Assembly (NCBI GenBank): GCA_002238965.1
Contig: MPNJ01000008.1
Coordinates: forward strand, 62,001-126,000
DNA length: 64,000 nt
Direction of reading: 5' to 3'
Source: Nitrospinae bacterium bin107
GTDB lineage: Bacteria > UBA8248
Part shown: piece by piece, positions 51,452-59,972 of the stretch
How the letters are laid out: every line of letters begins with the position of its first letter
Numbering within the stretch: position 1 is the first letter of the stretch
The notes under the pieces: model-generated
What the model saw: only the letters and a program-made list of their open reading frames with translations
What the model was told of the DNA's origin: nothing
The model's database searches: none
Program-made: the position numbers and the translations under genes

Positions 51452-52339
51452 TCATTCCATCGGCAGGTGATTCGCATAGGTGCGCGCCGCTTCTTTCAGC
51501 GAGCGTCCGCCGTCTATCGTGTCCGGGGTCTCGGTGGCGTACGGCGTCCCGGCGAGGAGCCTGTAGACGTCATGGGCGCCCTGATGAAACTTCGGCGTGA
51601 CGCCGACGGAAGAGAACGCCGCGGCTATCTCCTCCATCTCGCCGATATACCTCGCGGCCACGGAGGGGAGGCGACGCGTTCCCGATTCCATCTGTCGGTA
51701 GAGGGCCTCGCGGCTGCCGAGCATCTCTTTTTCGAATTCCTCGCCCAGCCCCATCGCCTCGGCGGCGATGAGAACGGCGGTCTGCAGCGCGAGCGTCCCC
51801 TTTCTGAGCGCTGCGGAGCACATCTTGAGGCCCGATGCGCTGCCAATCTCGCTCCCAATTACGCGCACGCTGATGCCTTTGCCGTCCAGTGCGGTCATCG
51901 GGTCGGTGCATTCGCCGCTCACGTAGAAAACAGGGACCCTCTCCTCCCAGGGCGGCGGACCGACGATGATCCCGCCGTCGATATAAACCCCTCCCGCATC
52001 CGTGATGATTTTCCCGGCCTGGCGGGTGGAATCGGGCGATATGGCGTTGCAATCGACATAAACCGGACGATGGCCGGTGGCTTTCATGGCTGCTGCTATC
52101 TCTCTGGCCGCGTCCACCGCGCAGGCGGGCGGCATGATGGAGAGCACCAGGTCCGCCTCTTCCAATAGCGCTTCCATGGTCGGAACCTCCTGGAACCCCG
52201 CCGCCAGGGCCCGCTCGCGCGTGAGCGCGCTGCGTCCCGAGAGGCAGGCGACGGCGGCGAGTCCGTTTTCCTTCAAAACGCCGCCTACGGCGCTCCCCAA
52301 CTCTCCCGGACTGATGATGGCGATGGTCTGCGCGGTCAT
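51452..52339 (-). CDS. NAD(P)-binding dehydrogenase with DUF1932 C-terminal domain
   Basis: 295 residues. The N-terminal Rossmann domain (IAIISPGELGSAVGGVLKEN) resembles 6-phosphogluconate/beta-hydroxyacid dehydrogenases, with VYVDCNAISPDSTRQ as substrate-loop counterpart and DGGIIVGPPP after it. The C-terminal helical part (SGLKMCSAALRKGTLALQTA) contains the conserved Lys and matches DUF1932. AAGGAGG lies before the ATG. Likely reduces or oxidises a small hydroxy acid. It stands alone, with repeats on one side. Confidence 0.85.
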   Translation of the reverse strand: MTAQTIAIISPGELGSAVGGVLKENGLAAVACLSGRSALTRERALAAGFQEVPTMEALLEEADLVLSIMPPACAVDAAREIAAAMKATGHRPVYVDCNAISPDSTRQAGKIITDAGGVYIDGGIIVGPPPWEERVPVFYVSGECTDPMTALDGKGISVRVIGSEIGSASGLKMCSAALRKGTLALQTAVLIAAEAMGLGEEFEKEMLGSREALYRQMESGTRRLPSVAARYIGEMEEIAAAFSSVGVTPKFHQGAHDVYRLLAGTPYATETPDTIDGGRSLKEAARTYANHLPME

Positions 52340-52445
52340 GACGAACCTCCTTCATATGCTCCATCGACGCAAAAACCTCACATCGCCAATGCAGGCGAAT
52401 GCGAGGCCTTCGCGCGTTCCGGCAGTTTCTTGGCGGGGCGATACC

Positions 52446-52877
52446 CTAGGGCAGCACCTTGATGGAAATGGTCGCCGCCCACCTCTTCCCGAAGGAGCGG
52501 TGCAGGCCGTCGGCGAACTGCATCGTGAGCTTGTAGTCCCCCGGCGCCAGCTTGATGGAGGCCTCCGTCTGCCCCTTGCCGTAGTGTAAGTGAATTTTGT
52601 CGGTGGGGATCACCTTGCCTTTTCGCATGGGACCCTGGTTCAGGAGGACGTGGTGATGCCCGGTGCCCTTCACCACCTTGCCCGAAGCCTTGATGGTCAT
52701 GCCCTTCATCCCCATCACGACCTTGACGGGGCTTTTCACCTGCGCGCCGTCCTTGGGCTCGATGAACCAGACGCCCTTTTTCATCTCTTTCTTCTCGGCC
52801 CCTTGCGCATACCCCGCAAACGCCAGAAACGCCGCGAATCCCAATGCGAACAACCCGAAAACGCCTCTTCTGCTCAT
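52446..52877 (-). CDS. DUF4399 domain exported protein
   Basis: 143 residues from the ATG at 52877, preceded by AAGGAG. The signal peptide ends near AFAGYAQGAE. The DUF4399 core shows VWFIEPKDGAQVKSPVKVV, KGTGHHHVLLNQGP, the conserved IPTDKIHLHYGKGQTEA and LTMQFADGLHRSFG. His-rich positions suggest metal binding in the periplasm, but the function of the family is unknown. A longer in-frame start reaches into the upstream repeat DNA and is not supported. Confidence 0.87.
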   Translation of the reverse strand: MSRRGVFGLFALGFAAFLAFAGYAQGAEKKEMKKGVWFIEPKDGAQVKSPVKVVMGMKGMTIKASGKVVKGTGHHHVLLNQGPMRKGKVIPTDKIHLHYGKGQTEASIKLAPGDYKLTMQFADGLHRSFGKRWAATISIKVLP

Positions 52878-53122
52878 TTTCGACTCCTTTCCGGCCCCCG
52901 TCCGGAGAGCCTGCAAGCGATACGTGAAGGGCGCGATGCCCGGAAGTGACAAGAGCAATTTCAAAATAGTGTGCCTTAAGGAAAGCCTATCAAAACTCGA
53001 TGCGCACCCCAAAGAAAAATCAGCCCCTGGGGCGAAATTTTCCACCGGCGGGCGGAAACGCCACCTGTATCGAGCGGGATTGACGAGCAAAACCAACAAC
53101 TCCCGCAGGGGGAATCCTCTCC

Positions 53123-53152
53123 GTAGGGACAGGTCGCGACCTGTCCCCCTAC
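53123..53152. repeat. palindromic dispersed repeat
   Basis: GTAGGGACAGGTCG at 53123 onward mirrors CGACCTGTCCC and the final CTAC, forming a long palindrome with a two-base insertion. The palindromic form is typical of extragenic repeats. Confidence 0.55.
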
Positions 53153-53237
53153 AGGTGGCATTTTAACCGTTGGCTGAGGGCAATCACGTCTGTAGAGGGG
53201 CTTTTCTTCCATCCCCCCTCGTCGGGACATCGCTTTT

Positions 53238-53268
53238 ACCCCCCTGTCAAGGGGGGATACAGGGGGGT
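53238..53268. repeat. C/G-run hairpin repeat, second copy
   Basis: ACCCCCCTGTCAAGGGGGG with a further AGGGGGG differs from the copy at 51234 at few positions. The stem is six G-C pairs with a short loop. Confidence 0.55.
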
Positions 53269-53312
53269 TGCTTTTATCAGTCGAGAGAGGTGTCCCCTCT
53301 ACTCTCTAAAAA

Positions 53313-53333
53313 GGGGACTTTTTCAACAACCCC
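53313..53333. repeat. TTTTTCAACA dispersed repeat end
   Basis: GGGGACTTTTTCAACAACCCC resembles the ends of the element at 51090-51204. It may be a solo remnant of the same family. Confidence 0.5.
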
Positions 53334-53401
53334 ATATGTGTGGCGGACATATATGTCCAACCTGCAAGTCAATTCCAATCGAGGTATGAAGAATTCACCC
53401 C

Positions 53402-54160
53402 TCACTCCTTGGCGCCGCGGGCTTTCAAGACCTCGATCACCTTCTGGAACGGCTCCTTGTTCGGGCCTGGCGCTTTGAGCCGAAGCCGGGCCGCCGCCAG
53501 GGGCGTCTGCGTTCGGCCATCTTTCGCGTTCACGTCTGCGCCCGCATCGAGCAGGACCCGGGCGGCGTCCACCCCTCCGCCGAATACCGCCCAGTGCAGC
53601 GGCGTCTTTCCGTGTTTCCTGTCTTTTGCCTCAAGTTGCGCGCCGCCCTTGAGGAGAATCTCCACCGCCTTCGCGCGCCCGTTTCCGGCCGCCACGTGAA
53701 GCGGCGTCAATCCGTTCGGCGCTATCGCGTTCACGTCCGCCCCGCCGGCGAGCAGGGCGCGGGCCCCCGCCGCGCTTCCTTTCATCGCTGCGCCGTGAAG
53801 CGCGGTCAGACCCGCCTTGTCGTCGGGCTTCGCCCCCGCGCGAATCAGCGCCGCCACCGCCGCCCCGTGCCCCCGGAACGCCGCCCAGTCAAGCGGCGCC
53901 TTGCCGATCTTGTCCCGCGCGTTCACGTCCGCGCCGCCCCCGGCCAGGGCTTCTATCCCTGAAGCGCTCCCCTTGATGGCCGCATAGAATATCGGCGTCA
54001 TTCCCAGACGGTCCCGCTCGTCGGCGTCCGCACCGCCTGCGAGCAGGGATTTGATCTGCGCCGCATCGCCCTTCAGCGCCGCATCGTGCAGCTGAGCGGC
54101 GAGTGCGGAGGAAGCGAACAGCCAGATCGCAAGAGCCATGAAGATCATTCGGCGGAGCAT
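53402..54160 (-). CDS. exported ankyrin repeat protein
   Basis: 252 residues with a signal peptide (MLRRMIFMALAIWLFASSALA, cleavage after ALA). About six ankyrin repeats follow, for example GMTPIFYAAIKGSASGIEAL, GKAPLDWAAFRGHGAAVAAL and GLTPLHVAAGNGRAKAVEIL, each followed by GGADVN-type turns. Ankyrin arrays bind proteins; here the signal peptide indicates a periplasmic or secreted location. No enzymatic domain is present. It is a single gene flanked by repeat DNA and a 370-bp gap. Confidence 0.87.
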   Translation of the reverse strand: MLRRMIFMALAIWLFASSALAAQLHDAALKGDAAQIKSLLAGGADADERDRLGMTPIFYAAIKGSASGIEALAGGGADVNARDKIGKAPLDWAAFRGHGAAVAALIRAGAKPDDKAGLTALHGAAMKGSAAGARALLAGGADVNAIAPNGLTPLHVAAGNGRAKAVEILLKGGAQLEAKDRKHGKTPLHWAVFGGGVDAARVLLDAGADVNAKDGRTQTPLAAARLRLKAPGPNKEPFQKVIEVLKARGAKE

Positions 54161-54533
54161 CTGTTATCTCCCCTTTTCCTGTAATCGTCTGTGTTGAGTA
54201 GAAACAGTTATTTTACACGATTCGTTTTCCCGGCGCTTCGTTGCGCTTACCACCCGACAATGATGCGGGTACGCAAGGCCACGCGTTGATATGGTCGATG
54301 AAAATGAAGCCATGCTGCATGGCGAATGGTTTCGTCTGTGCTGCTGGCTGCGGCGGAATATATACACGCGGTCTCGATGTGATAATGTCCGACGACCCTG
54401 ATATCTGTAGCCGCGAAGATGTCATCGAGCTTGCGGACTCGGCGTGCCCGCCTGCATCACAATCGGCTCGATGAGTACGCCATGCCCGTCCATGCTGCTC
54501 GATGACGGACACAAGGAAATGGGAACGAAACAG
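54161..54533. other. mostly non-coding region upstream of the EamA gene
   Basis: About 370 bp. The only notable item is a short Cys-rich frame (54298-54474, plus strand, 58 codons) whose TGA overlaps the ATG at 54471, an in-frame upstream start of the EamA gene. Coding status is unproven. I see no clear promoter or terminator. Confidence 0.4.
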
Positions 54534-55451
54534 ATGGCGTCAGAACCCAAGGCGATGAACAGCGCGGAATGGAGCCTGCTGGTGCTTCTGTCGGTTCTTT
54601 GGGGCGGCGCATTCTTCTTCGTAGGCGTCGCGGTGACCGAACTGCCGCCATTGACCATCGTTCTGGCCCGTGTCGGCATGTCGGGATTGATTCTCCTCTT
54701 TCCATTCCGTTTTCTGGGTTATTCCCTGCCGCGCGGCCTGCGCGACTGGACGCCGTTTATCGTGATGGGCCTGCTCATCAACGTTCTGCCGTTCAGTCTG
54801 TTGAACACCGGACAGACCATGATCAGCTCCGGTCTTACGTCGATCATGACTGGCATGACGCCGCTGTTCACGGCAATTGTGATGGCGTCGTTCCGCGAGG
54901 AGCGTTTGACGTGGAACAGCGTAATCGGTGTGCTCCTGGGCGTAGCGGGAGTGGCGATCATCAGCTGGTCGGGCGACGCAGCAGCAGACACTCATCTCCT
55001 GGGGATCGGGCTATGCCTCGCCGGGGCATTGAGCTACGCGTTCGCCGCGCTCTGGGGGCGTCGACATCTGAGAAACATGCCGCCGCTCAAGTCGGCGACC
55101 TGCCAGCTTCTCTCTTCGACCCTGATCATGGTTGCAGTGGTCGCGGTCGTCGATCGCCCCTGGACGCTGCCGCTGCCCGGCGCAAAGATCTGGCTGGCGC
55201 TCGGTGGTCTCGCCCTCTTCGGAACGGCTATCGCCTACATCGTGTTCTTCGAGATTCTATCGCGCGCAGGCGCAAGCAACGTAATGCTGGTGACACTGCT
55301 GATTCCGGTGACGGCGCTTCTTCTCGGGAACCTGTTCCTGGGCGAGCCGATCTTCATGCACGAGCTCATCGGCGCCGCAACAATCGGGCTGGGACTGTTG
55401 TTCATCGATGGACGCCTGCCCAGGCGAATGGCGCACGCCGTCTCGACCTGA
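54534..55451 (+). CDS. DMT superfamily (EamA) transporter
   Basis: About 305 residues with ten hydrophobic helices in two EamA repeats (LVLLSVLWGGAFFFVGVAV opens the first; GIGLCLAGALSYAFAALWG the second; ALLLGNLFLGEPIFMHELIG lies near the end). It is an inner-membrane metabolite or drug exporter. The start is uncertain: in-frame ATGs at 54444, 54471, 54519 and 54534 all precede the first helix, and none has an ideal ribosome site. The substrate cannot be inferred. Confidence 0.85.
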   Translation: MASEPKAMNSAEWSLLVLLSVLWGGAFFFVGVAVTELPPLTIVLARVGMSGLILLFPFRFLGYSLPRGLRDWTPFIVMGLLINVLPFSLLNTGQTMISSGLTSIMTGMTPLFTAIVMASFREERLTWNSVIGVLLGVAGVAIISWSGDAAADTHLLGIGLCLAGALSYAFAALWGRRHLRNMPPLKSATCQLLSSTLIMVAVVAVVDRPWTLPLPGAKIWLALGGLALFGTAIAYIVFFEILSRAGASNVMLVTLLIPVTALLLGNLFLGEPIFMHELIGAATIGLGLLFIDGRLPRRMAHAVST

Positions 55452-55565
55452 AGGGCATTGCTTTCAATTCTCGCGGCCGACAGAATCGCGTCCCCTGAGG
55501 AAGCAAGGAAGAGCTCATACATGATTCAGGTCCACCACTTTCTTTCGCCGAATGCCATCCTTCCC

Positions 55566-55940
55566 TCACACCGGAATGTACGCCCCCCGGAACTCCAGCA
55601 GGTCATCCCGCCGGGGGCTGAAGATCTGAAGGTCCTGGGAGCCGTCCTCGAGCGCTTTCAGCCAGTGCTCGACGTTCGATTTACAGACAACCACCTCGCC
55701 CGCGCCCACCTCGCGCTCCTCCTCGCCCTCGACGCGGAACAGAAAGCGCCCGCGCTGGATGAAGGACATCTGCTCGTGGGGATGTTTGTGAGAAGCGACT
55801 TCCGAACCCTCCGAAAACGTCCAGAGCGCGAGCGTCTGGTTCTCGCCCACGATCATCTGGAGTTCGATGACGCTCTCGGGCGGGATGTTCTCGTGGATGA
55901 TGCGCATCCTGGGAATGTCGTCCCACTTCTGAAAGATCAT
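55566..55940 (-). CDS. cupin domain protein
   Basis: 124 residues. The cupin motif VASHKHPHEQMSFIQRGRF and the later GEVVVCKSNVEHWLKAL contain the His/Glu ligands of a metal site. Such small cupins include ligand-binding and dioxygenase-like proteins; this one is not assignable. GAAGGAGG lies just upstream of the ATG. It is convergent with the EamA gene and divergent from the porin gene. Confidence 0.85.
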   Translation of the reverse strand: MIFQKWDDIPRMRIIHENIPPESVIELQMIVGENQTLALWTFSEGSEVASHKHPHEQMSFIQRGRFLFRVEGEEEREVGAGEVVVCKSNVEHWLKALEDGSQDLQIFSPRRDDLLEFRGAYIPV

Positions 55941-56129
55941 GGCTCCCTCCTTCGGGTTGAGTGGGGCCGAAACGGCTCAATGAGCGTTACTTGGAAAGAA
56001 TTTCCGCCTCCTTCATTTTTCGTGCTTTCAGTCATTGTCGGGAATTCCGGTCCGCGCCGCAACTTGCCGACCTCCCGGCGCAACTCGCCCGCGCACCTTC
56101 TTCTTTACCATTTCTTTACGCAAATATTA

Positions 56130-56158
56130 TTGACCTCGCTCAACGGGAAAAATAACAT
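56130..56158 (+). promoter_or_regulatory. predicted sigma70-type promoter of the porin gene
   Basis: TTGACC at 56130-56135 and TAACAT at 56153-56158 are separated by 17 bases. Transcription would begin near 56165, about 40 nt before the ATG at 56204. Confidence 0.5.
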
Positions 56159-56203
56159 TCTATTGGTCCCGACACGCCGCCAGGCAAGGACAGGATCGAG
56201 GCG

Positions 56204-57802
56204 ATGTTCTTTTCTATACAACGCTTTTCGTCGCTTCAGCGGCGCGGCTGCTTCCATCACGAGTTGCCTGGCGGTTCGGGCGCCACCTCCACGCAGCCTA
56301 CCGGACTCAACAGCGCCGCTTTCCACGGCTCGCGTATCAGGACACCTGCTCTTCTCCTGAGCGTCGTCATGGCGATGGCGCTGTGCCTGACGACGGGCGT
56401 GGCTCTCGCAGATCCCATCGATAGTGTGATGAAGCGCCTCGAAAAACTCGAAGCGGAAAACCGGAAACTCCGCGGGGAAATCGAACTGCTCAAGGCCGAA
56501 CGCAAGATAAGTGCCCCTCGGGCCGCAGCACCTGCGCCGAAAGGCGCCAAGGCGGAATTCGTGAAATTCGACCCGAAATTCGGCTACGAAATCCTAGACC
56601 CCACGACGAACGTCAATCGCAAGCAACGCCTCTTACTCGACAGAAAGAAAATGGGCGTCCTCGCCCCGGACAGCTTGCATTTACATGGCGCCGTCAGTGC
56701 GATCGCCAACTACCAGTCGAGCAACAGGGACGATAAGTTCGGATACCTGATGCGCCACCCGACCGCTTCCAACCAGGTGGGGCGCACGGTCTCGGAGTCG
56801 GCGATCCATTCGGTGCAACTGGGATTCACGGGCGCGCTCGGCGACTGGATTACCACGAACGCAGAGATCCTCTACGATCCGGAACAGAGCTTCGGCAAGG
56901 GCACCAATACGTACCTGGAACGCAACCAGCTTCAGGTGCGGCGCGCCTATGTCCTCCTCGGGGACCTCGACAGGTCGCCTCTCTACGCCGGCCTCGGCAA
57001 AATGGCGGTGCCATTCGGCCTCACCGACAGCTTAAGCCCGTTCTCCACGTCTAGCGTCTGGCACGCCTTCGGGGGACTGGCCAACGGTGTGAGAGCGGGC
57101 TACGCGGGCGACGGCCTGAACCTCTCCGTCATGGGCGTACAGGGAGGGGCGCAGTTTCGGGCCGCGAACACCCCGGTGCACGGCACCGCCGTCCCGAGCA
57201 GGCTGAACAACTTCGCCGTGGATGCGAACTACACGCTCGGGCTGGGCTCGGTCGGCTCGTTTCTCATGGGAGGCTCATATCTGCGCGGGACGGCCTATTG
57301 CCAGGATTTTCCGGTCGTCCACTTCGCACCCTGTAAGGACAACAACCCGGCTTTCGGCGTTTACGGGAAATTCATTTACGGCGACTTCACTCTGCAGGGG
57401 GAGTTCGCCCGGACGACGGACGAGTGGCCCGCGACCTTGAACCCCGCCATTCCCCAATTCCCGGCCGGCAAAGTAACGAGTTTCGGGGTCGGGACAAGAT
57501 ACCGTTACGACTCCGGTTTCGGCCCGGTGGATTTCTCCGCCGAATTCAGCCGATTCAGCGCTGGAGCGGAGGGTGCGCCCTGGGAGCGCCAGGATCAACT
57601 CGTCCTGGGTCTGGGATGGTTCTTGCGGCCCAGCGTGAAAGTTTTTGCCGAATACATCAAAATTGACGGCTATACGCCGCTGAATTTCATCAGCGGTGGA
57701 AACATCAAGGATGAAAACGGAGAAGTGCTGCCCGATCGCACCCACAGCGACGCCACCGCCCGCTCGGAAGTTTTCATGGTCGGCGTAACCGCGGCGTTTT
57801 AA
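56204..57802 (+). CDS. outer-membrane porin, LbtU-like
   Basis: 532 residues. A signal-type helix (ALLLSVVMAMALCLTTGVALA) ends near residue 69; a short coiled coil follows (SVMKRLEKLEAENRKLRGEI), then a long beta-barrel of alternating strands ending in FMVGVTAAF, with a terminal Phe recognised by the Bam machinery. Coiled coil plus barrel resembles LbtU siderophore porins and related trimeric porins. The 48 residues ahead of the signal helix are unusual; no other ATG, GTG or TTG gives a full signal, so the annotated start may include a spurious extension. It has its own promoter. Confidence 0.82.
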   Translation: MFFSIQRFSSLQRRGCFHHELPGGSGATSTQPTGLNSAAFHGSRIRTPALLLSVVMAMALCLTTGVALADPIDSVMKRLEKLEAENRKLRGEIELLKAERKISAPRAAAPAPKGAKAEFVKFDPKFGYEILDPTTNVNRKQRLLLDRKKMGVLAPDSLHLHGAVSAIANYQSSNRDDKFGYLMRHPTASNQVGRTVSESAIHSVQLGFTGALGDWITTNAEILYDPEQSFGKGTNTYLERNQLQVRRAYVLLGDLDRSPLYAGLGKMAVPFGLTDSLSPFSTSSVWHAFGGLANGVRAGYAGDGLNLSVMGVQGGAQFRAANTPVHGTAVPSRLNNFAVDANYTLGLGSVGSFLMGGSYLRGTAYCQDFPVVHFAPCKDNNPAFGVYGKFIYGDFTLQGEFARTTDEWPATLNPAIPQFPAGKVTSFGVGTRYRYDSGFGPVDFSAEFSRFSAGAEGAPWERQDQLVLGLGWFLRPSVKVFAEYIKIDGYTPLNFISGGNIKDENGEVLPDRTHSDATARSEVFMVGVTAAF

Positions 57803-57877
57803 GATTCAGCCATGCAGAGATGTACTAATCTCTTTCCCCTCAGCCGCACGTTTTCACTCGTCACATTGCGCGAACTA

Positions 57878-58327
57878 TCAAGTCTGCGAGCGAACCCACG
57901 GGTCGATGAGGGCGACGCCGGTATTGCGGAAATCTCTCTCATTTCGCGTGATGAGTGAAAGCCCTCGGGCAAGGGCCATTCCGGCGAGCATGGCATCCGG
58001 CAAGTGGTCGTCCAGCGATTCGCCCCGCCTGCGTTTTTCCTCCATCACCCGGGCGCAGACCTTAGCGTCGCTGAAAGCCCAATCGAGCACGCTATCCTCG
58101 AAGAGGTCTTCGAGAACCCCTTGAAAACGCTCGGCAAGCTCCTCGCGGCGTCGGCCCGGAGGGAGACGACCGATGCTGTCGAGTATTTCCCACACGGTGA
58201 TGGAAGCGAGAGCTATTCCCTCTTCGGCAATTGCGTCGATACACGTCACAACGCGAGGCTCCGGGTTCGGGCGCATCATTTCCGAAACGACGTTGGTGTC
58301 AAGCAAATAGGCAAAAGGGCCGCTCAC
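57878..58327 (-). CDS. vapC: PIN domain toxin VapC/FitB-like
   Basis: 149 residues. PIN-domain acidic residues are visible: Asp10 in LLDTNVVSE, Glu47 in TVWEILDSI, Asp111 in LPDAMLAG and the final ITRNERDF. These coordinate Mg2+ for ribonuclease activity on tRNA or other RNA. It begins with a GTG that overlaps the stop of the antitoxin gene (GTGA), the usual toxin-antitoxin arrangement. It is closest in look to the FitB branch. Confidence 0.9.
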   Translation of the reverse strand: MSGPFAYLLDTNVVSEMMRPNPEPRVVTCIDAIAEEGIALASITVWEILDSIGRLPPGRRREELAERFQGVLEDLFEDSVLDWAFSDAKVCARVMEEKRRRGESLDDHLPDAMLAGMALARGLSLITRNERDFRNTGVALIDPWVRSQT

Positions 58328-58581
58328 GCCTCCTCTCCATCGCTCAGGTCGAGCGGGCGATAGCCGTAGCGGGCACGCGGCGGCAGTTCAACGCCATATT
58401 CAGGGCCAAAATATCGCTTGAATATCTCGGAGGGCTTGGAGCGGCTTTCATCCTTTTCCCGCTTTTCGTGGATGAGACGGCGAACGAACTCCTCCATCGA
58501 GACCCCTATACGCTGCGCCTCACGCCTGACCCAGGCCTTGTCCCCATCATCCATATTTCGAACGGTAATCGTAGCGCTCAT
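58324..58581 (-). CDS. vapB: ribbon-helix-helix antitoxin VapB/FitA-like
   Basis: 85 residues. MSATITVRNMDDGDKAWVRR forms the DNA-binding beta strand and first helix, with GVSMEEFVRRLIHEKRE as the second helix, as in FitA/VapB. The C-terminal tail (FGPEYGVELPPRARYGYRPL) would wrap the toxin. AAGGAGG lies 7 nt before the ATG. A 15-bp palindrome at 58635-58649 is a likely operator for autorepression. Confidence 0.87.
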   Translation of the reverse strand: MSATITVRNMDDGDKAWVRREAQRIGVSMEEFVRRLIHEKREKDESRSKPSEIFKRYFGPEYGVELPPRARYGYRPLDLSDGEEA

Positions 58582-58634
58582 CGCATAGCCTCCTTCTCTT
58601 CTACATGCAACTGTTACATCTACCAAGAAAATGC

Positions 58635-58649
58635 TAGCATATTATGCTA
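58635..58649. promoter_or_regulatory. palindromic operator of the vapBC pair
   Basis: TAGCATA, one central base, then TATGCTA form a perfect 15-bp palindrome about 55 nt upstream of the vapB start. Location and symmetry fit the binding site of an autoregulating antitoxin. Confidence 0.55.
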
Positions 58650-58677
58650 TCAAATCCAAGGTTTTTTTATCTCCCCC

Positions 58678-59883
58678 TTACCTTACCCCCTCCCCTTCCA
58701 TGAAACGCGCGATTTCCTCTTCCGGCCAGCCGAGCCATTGCTGAAGCACCTCGGCGGTATGCTGGCCGAGCAGGGGCGGCGGCTTCACTTCGGCTTGCGC
58801 CCCGCTCATGATCCACGGCGCGCCCACCACGCGAATCTCTCCCGATACGGGATGCTCGACGCGCCTGATGAGGCCCCGGTGCTCGACCTGGGGGTCTGCG
58901 AGCGCGCGCTCGTAGTCGTTCACGGCGGAGAAGCCCACGCGCTCGGCTTCCAGGCGCTGTTCCCACTCGGCCATTGTGCGCGATGCGAAAATGTTGGACA
59001 CCCGCTCATTGATGGCGTCGCGGTTCGCCACGCGCGCCCGCGCCGTCGAAAATCGCTCATCCTCCAGCCAATCCTCCACCTCCAGCGCGCGGCAAAAGCC
59101 CGGCCAGAAGCCGTCGTGCTGCACGATGACGGTCACGTACTCTCCGTCGCTCGTGCGGTAGGTGTTCGCGGGCACCCGCATGGGGTTCTCGTTGCCGTGC
59201 CGGCCGGGGGAGACGCCCGCCTGGAGCGTCTCGCCCATGCGCGGCCCCAGCGCGGCCACCATGGCGTCCTGCATGCTCACGTCGATGTAGCGGCCCTCCC
59301 CCTCGCGCTTGACCGCGTGGAGCGCGCTCACGATGGCGTAGGCGGAAAACATGCCCGCCAGCACGTCGGCGAGCGGCGCGCCTATCTGGGTGGGGTCCTC
59401 GTTGCCCGTTACGCTCATGACGCCCGAGACGGCCTGCAGTATCGGGTCGAGCCCCACCCGGTCGCGGTAGGGGCCGTTCTGCCCGAAGCCCGAGAGCGAG
59501 CAGTAGACGATTCTGGGATTCGCCGCGCGGGCATCCTCCCAGCCGAGGCCGAGTTCGACCAGCTTTCCGGGCGCCATGTTCTCGATGATCGCATCGGCCT
59601 CGCCCGCCAGAGCGCGCACCGCGCCCTTGCCCGCTTCGGTCTTCATGTTGATGGCGATGCTCTTTTTCGAGCGGTTGTTCGCATAGAAATAATCTTCGTG
59701 CTCCTCGCGGTCCTTGTAGCGGGTGATGCGGCGCGTATCGTCCCCGTGGCCTGGGCGCTCAATCTTCACCACCACGGCCCCCATGTCGGCCAGCATCGTG
59801 GCGCAGAAAGGGCCCGCGACGACCTGGGTGAAATCCAGCACCCGGAACCCGCTCAAAGGCGCTGCGGCTTGCGATTCGGACAT
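58678..59883 (-). CDS. CaiB/BaiF family (type III) CoA-transferase
   Basis: 401 residues, standard for the family, which moves CoA between organic acids. LSGFRVLDFTQVVAGPFCA at the N-terminus, KIERPGHGDDTR, NRSKKSIAINMKTEAGK and the catalytic Asp at about 146 within GPYRDRVGLDPILQAVSG are all present. GMFSAYAIVSALHAVKREG is the usual dimer-contact helix. Substrates of family members include carnitine, formate/oxalate and bile acids; none can be selected. It is the third minus-strand gene after the XRE pair. Confidence 0.92.
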   Translation of the reverse strand: MSESQAAAPLSGFRVLDFTQVVAGPFCATMLADMGAVVVKIERPGHGDDTRRITRYKDREEHEDYFYANNRSKKSIAINMKTEAGKGAVRALAGEADAIIENMAPGKLVELGLGWEDARAANPRIVYCSLSGFGQNGPYRDRVGLDPILQAVSGVMSVTGNEDPTQIGAPLADVLAGMFSAYAIVSALHAVKREGEGRYIDVSMQDAMVAALGPRMGETLQAGVSPGRHGNENPMRVPANTYRTSDGEYVTVIVQHDGFWPGFCRALEVEDWLEDERFSTARARVANRDAINERVSNIFASRTMAEWEQRLEAERVGFSAVNDYERALADPQVEHRGLIRRVEHPVSGEIRVVGAPWIMSGAQAEVKPPPLLGQHTAEVLQQWLGWPEEEIARFMEGEGVR

Positions 59884-59972
59884 CTTTCCCTCAACGGATG
59901 GAACCGGCGCGATGAAGAGCGGAACACCTCATCGCACAGGCTGCGGCATGAATCGAATTCTATTCGTTCGCT

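Larger units (their letters stand above)
52878..53401. other. non-coding region with dispersed repeats
   Basis: About 520 bp without a gene. It holds a near-perfect palindrome (53123-53152), a C/G-run hairpin repeat (53238-53268) and a TTTTTCAACA repeat (53313-53333). A CCCCCC run also occurs near 53213. Confidence 0.6.

Noticed and set aside
57816-57833. Terminator after the porin gene
   Set aside because: AGAGAT with ATCTCT gives a weak A/T-rich 6-bp stem followed by only three T residues.
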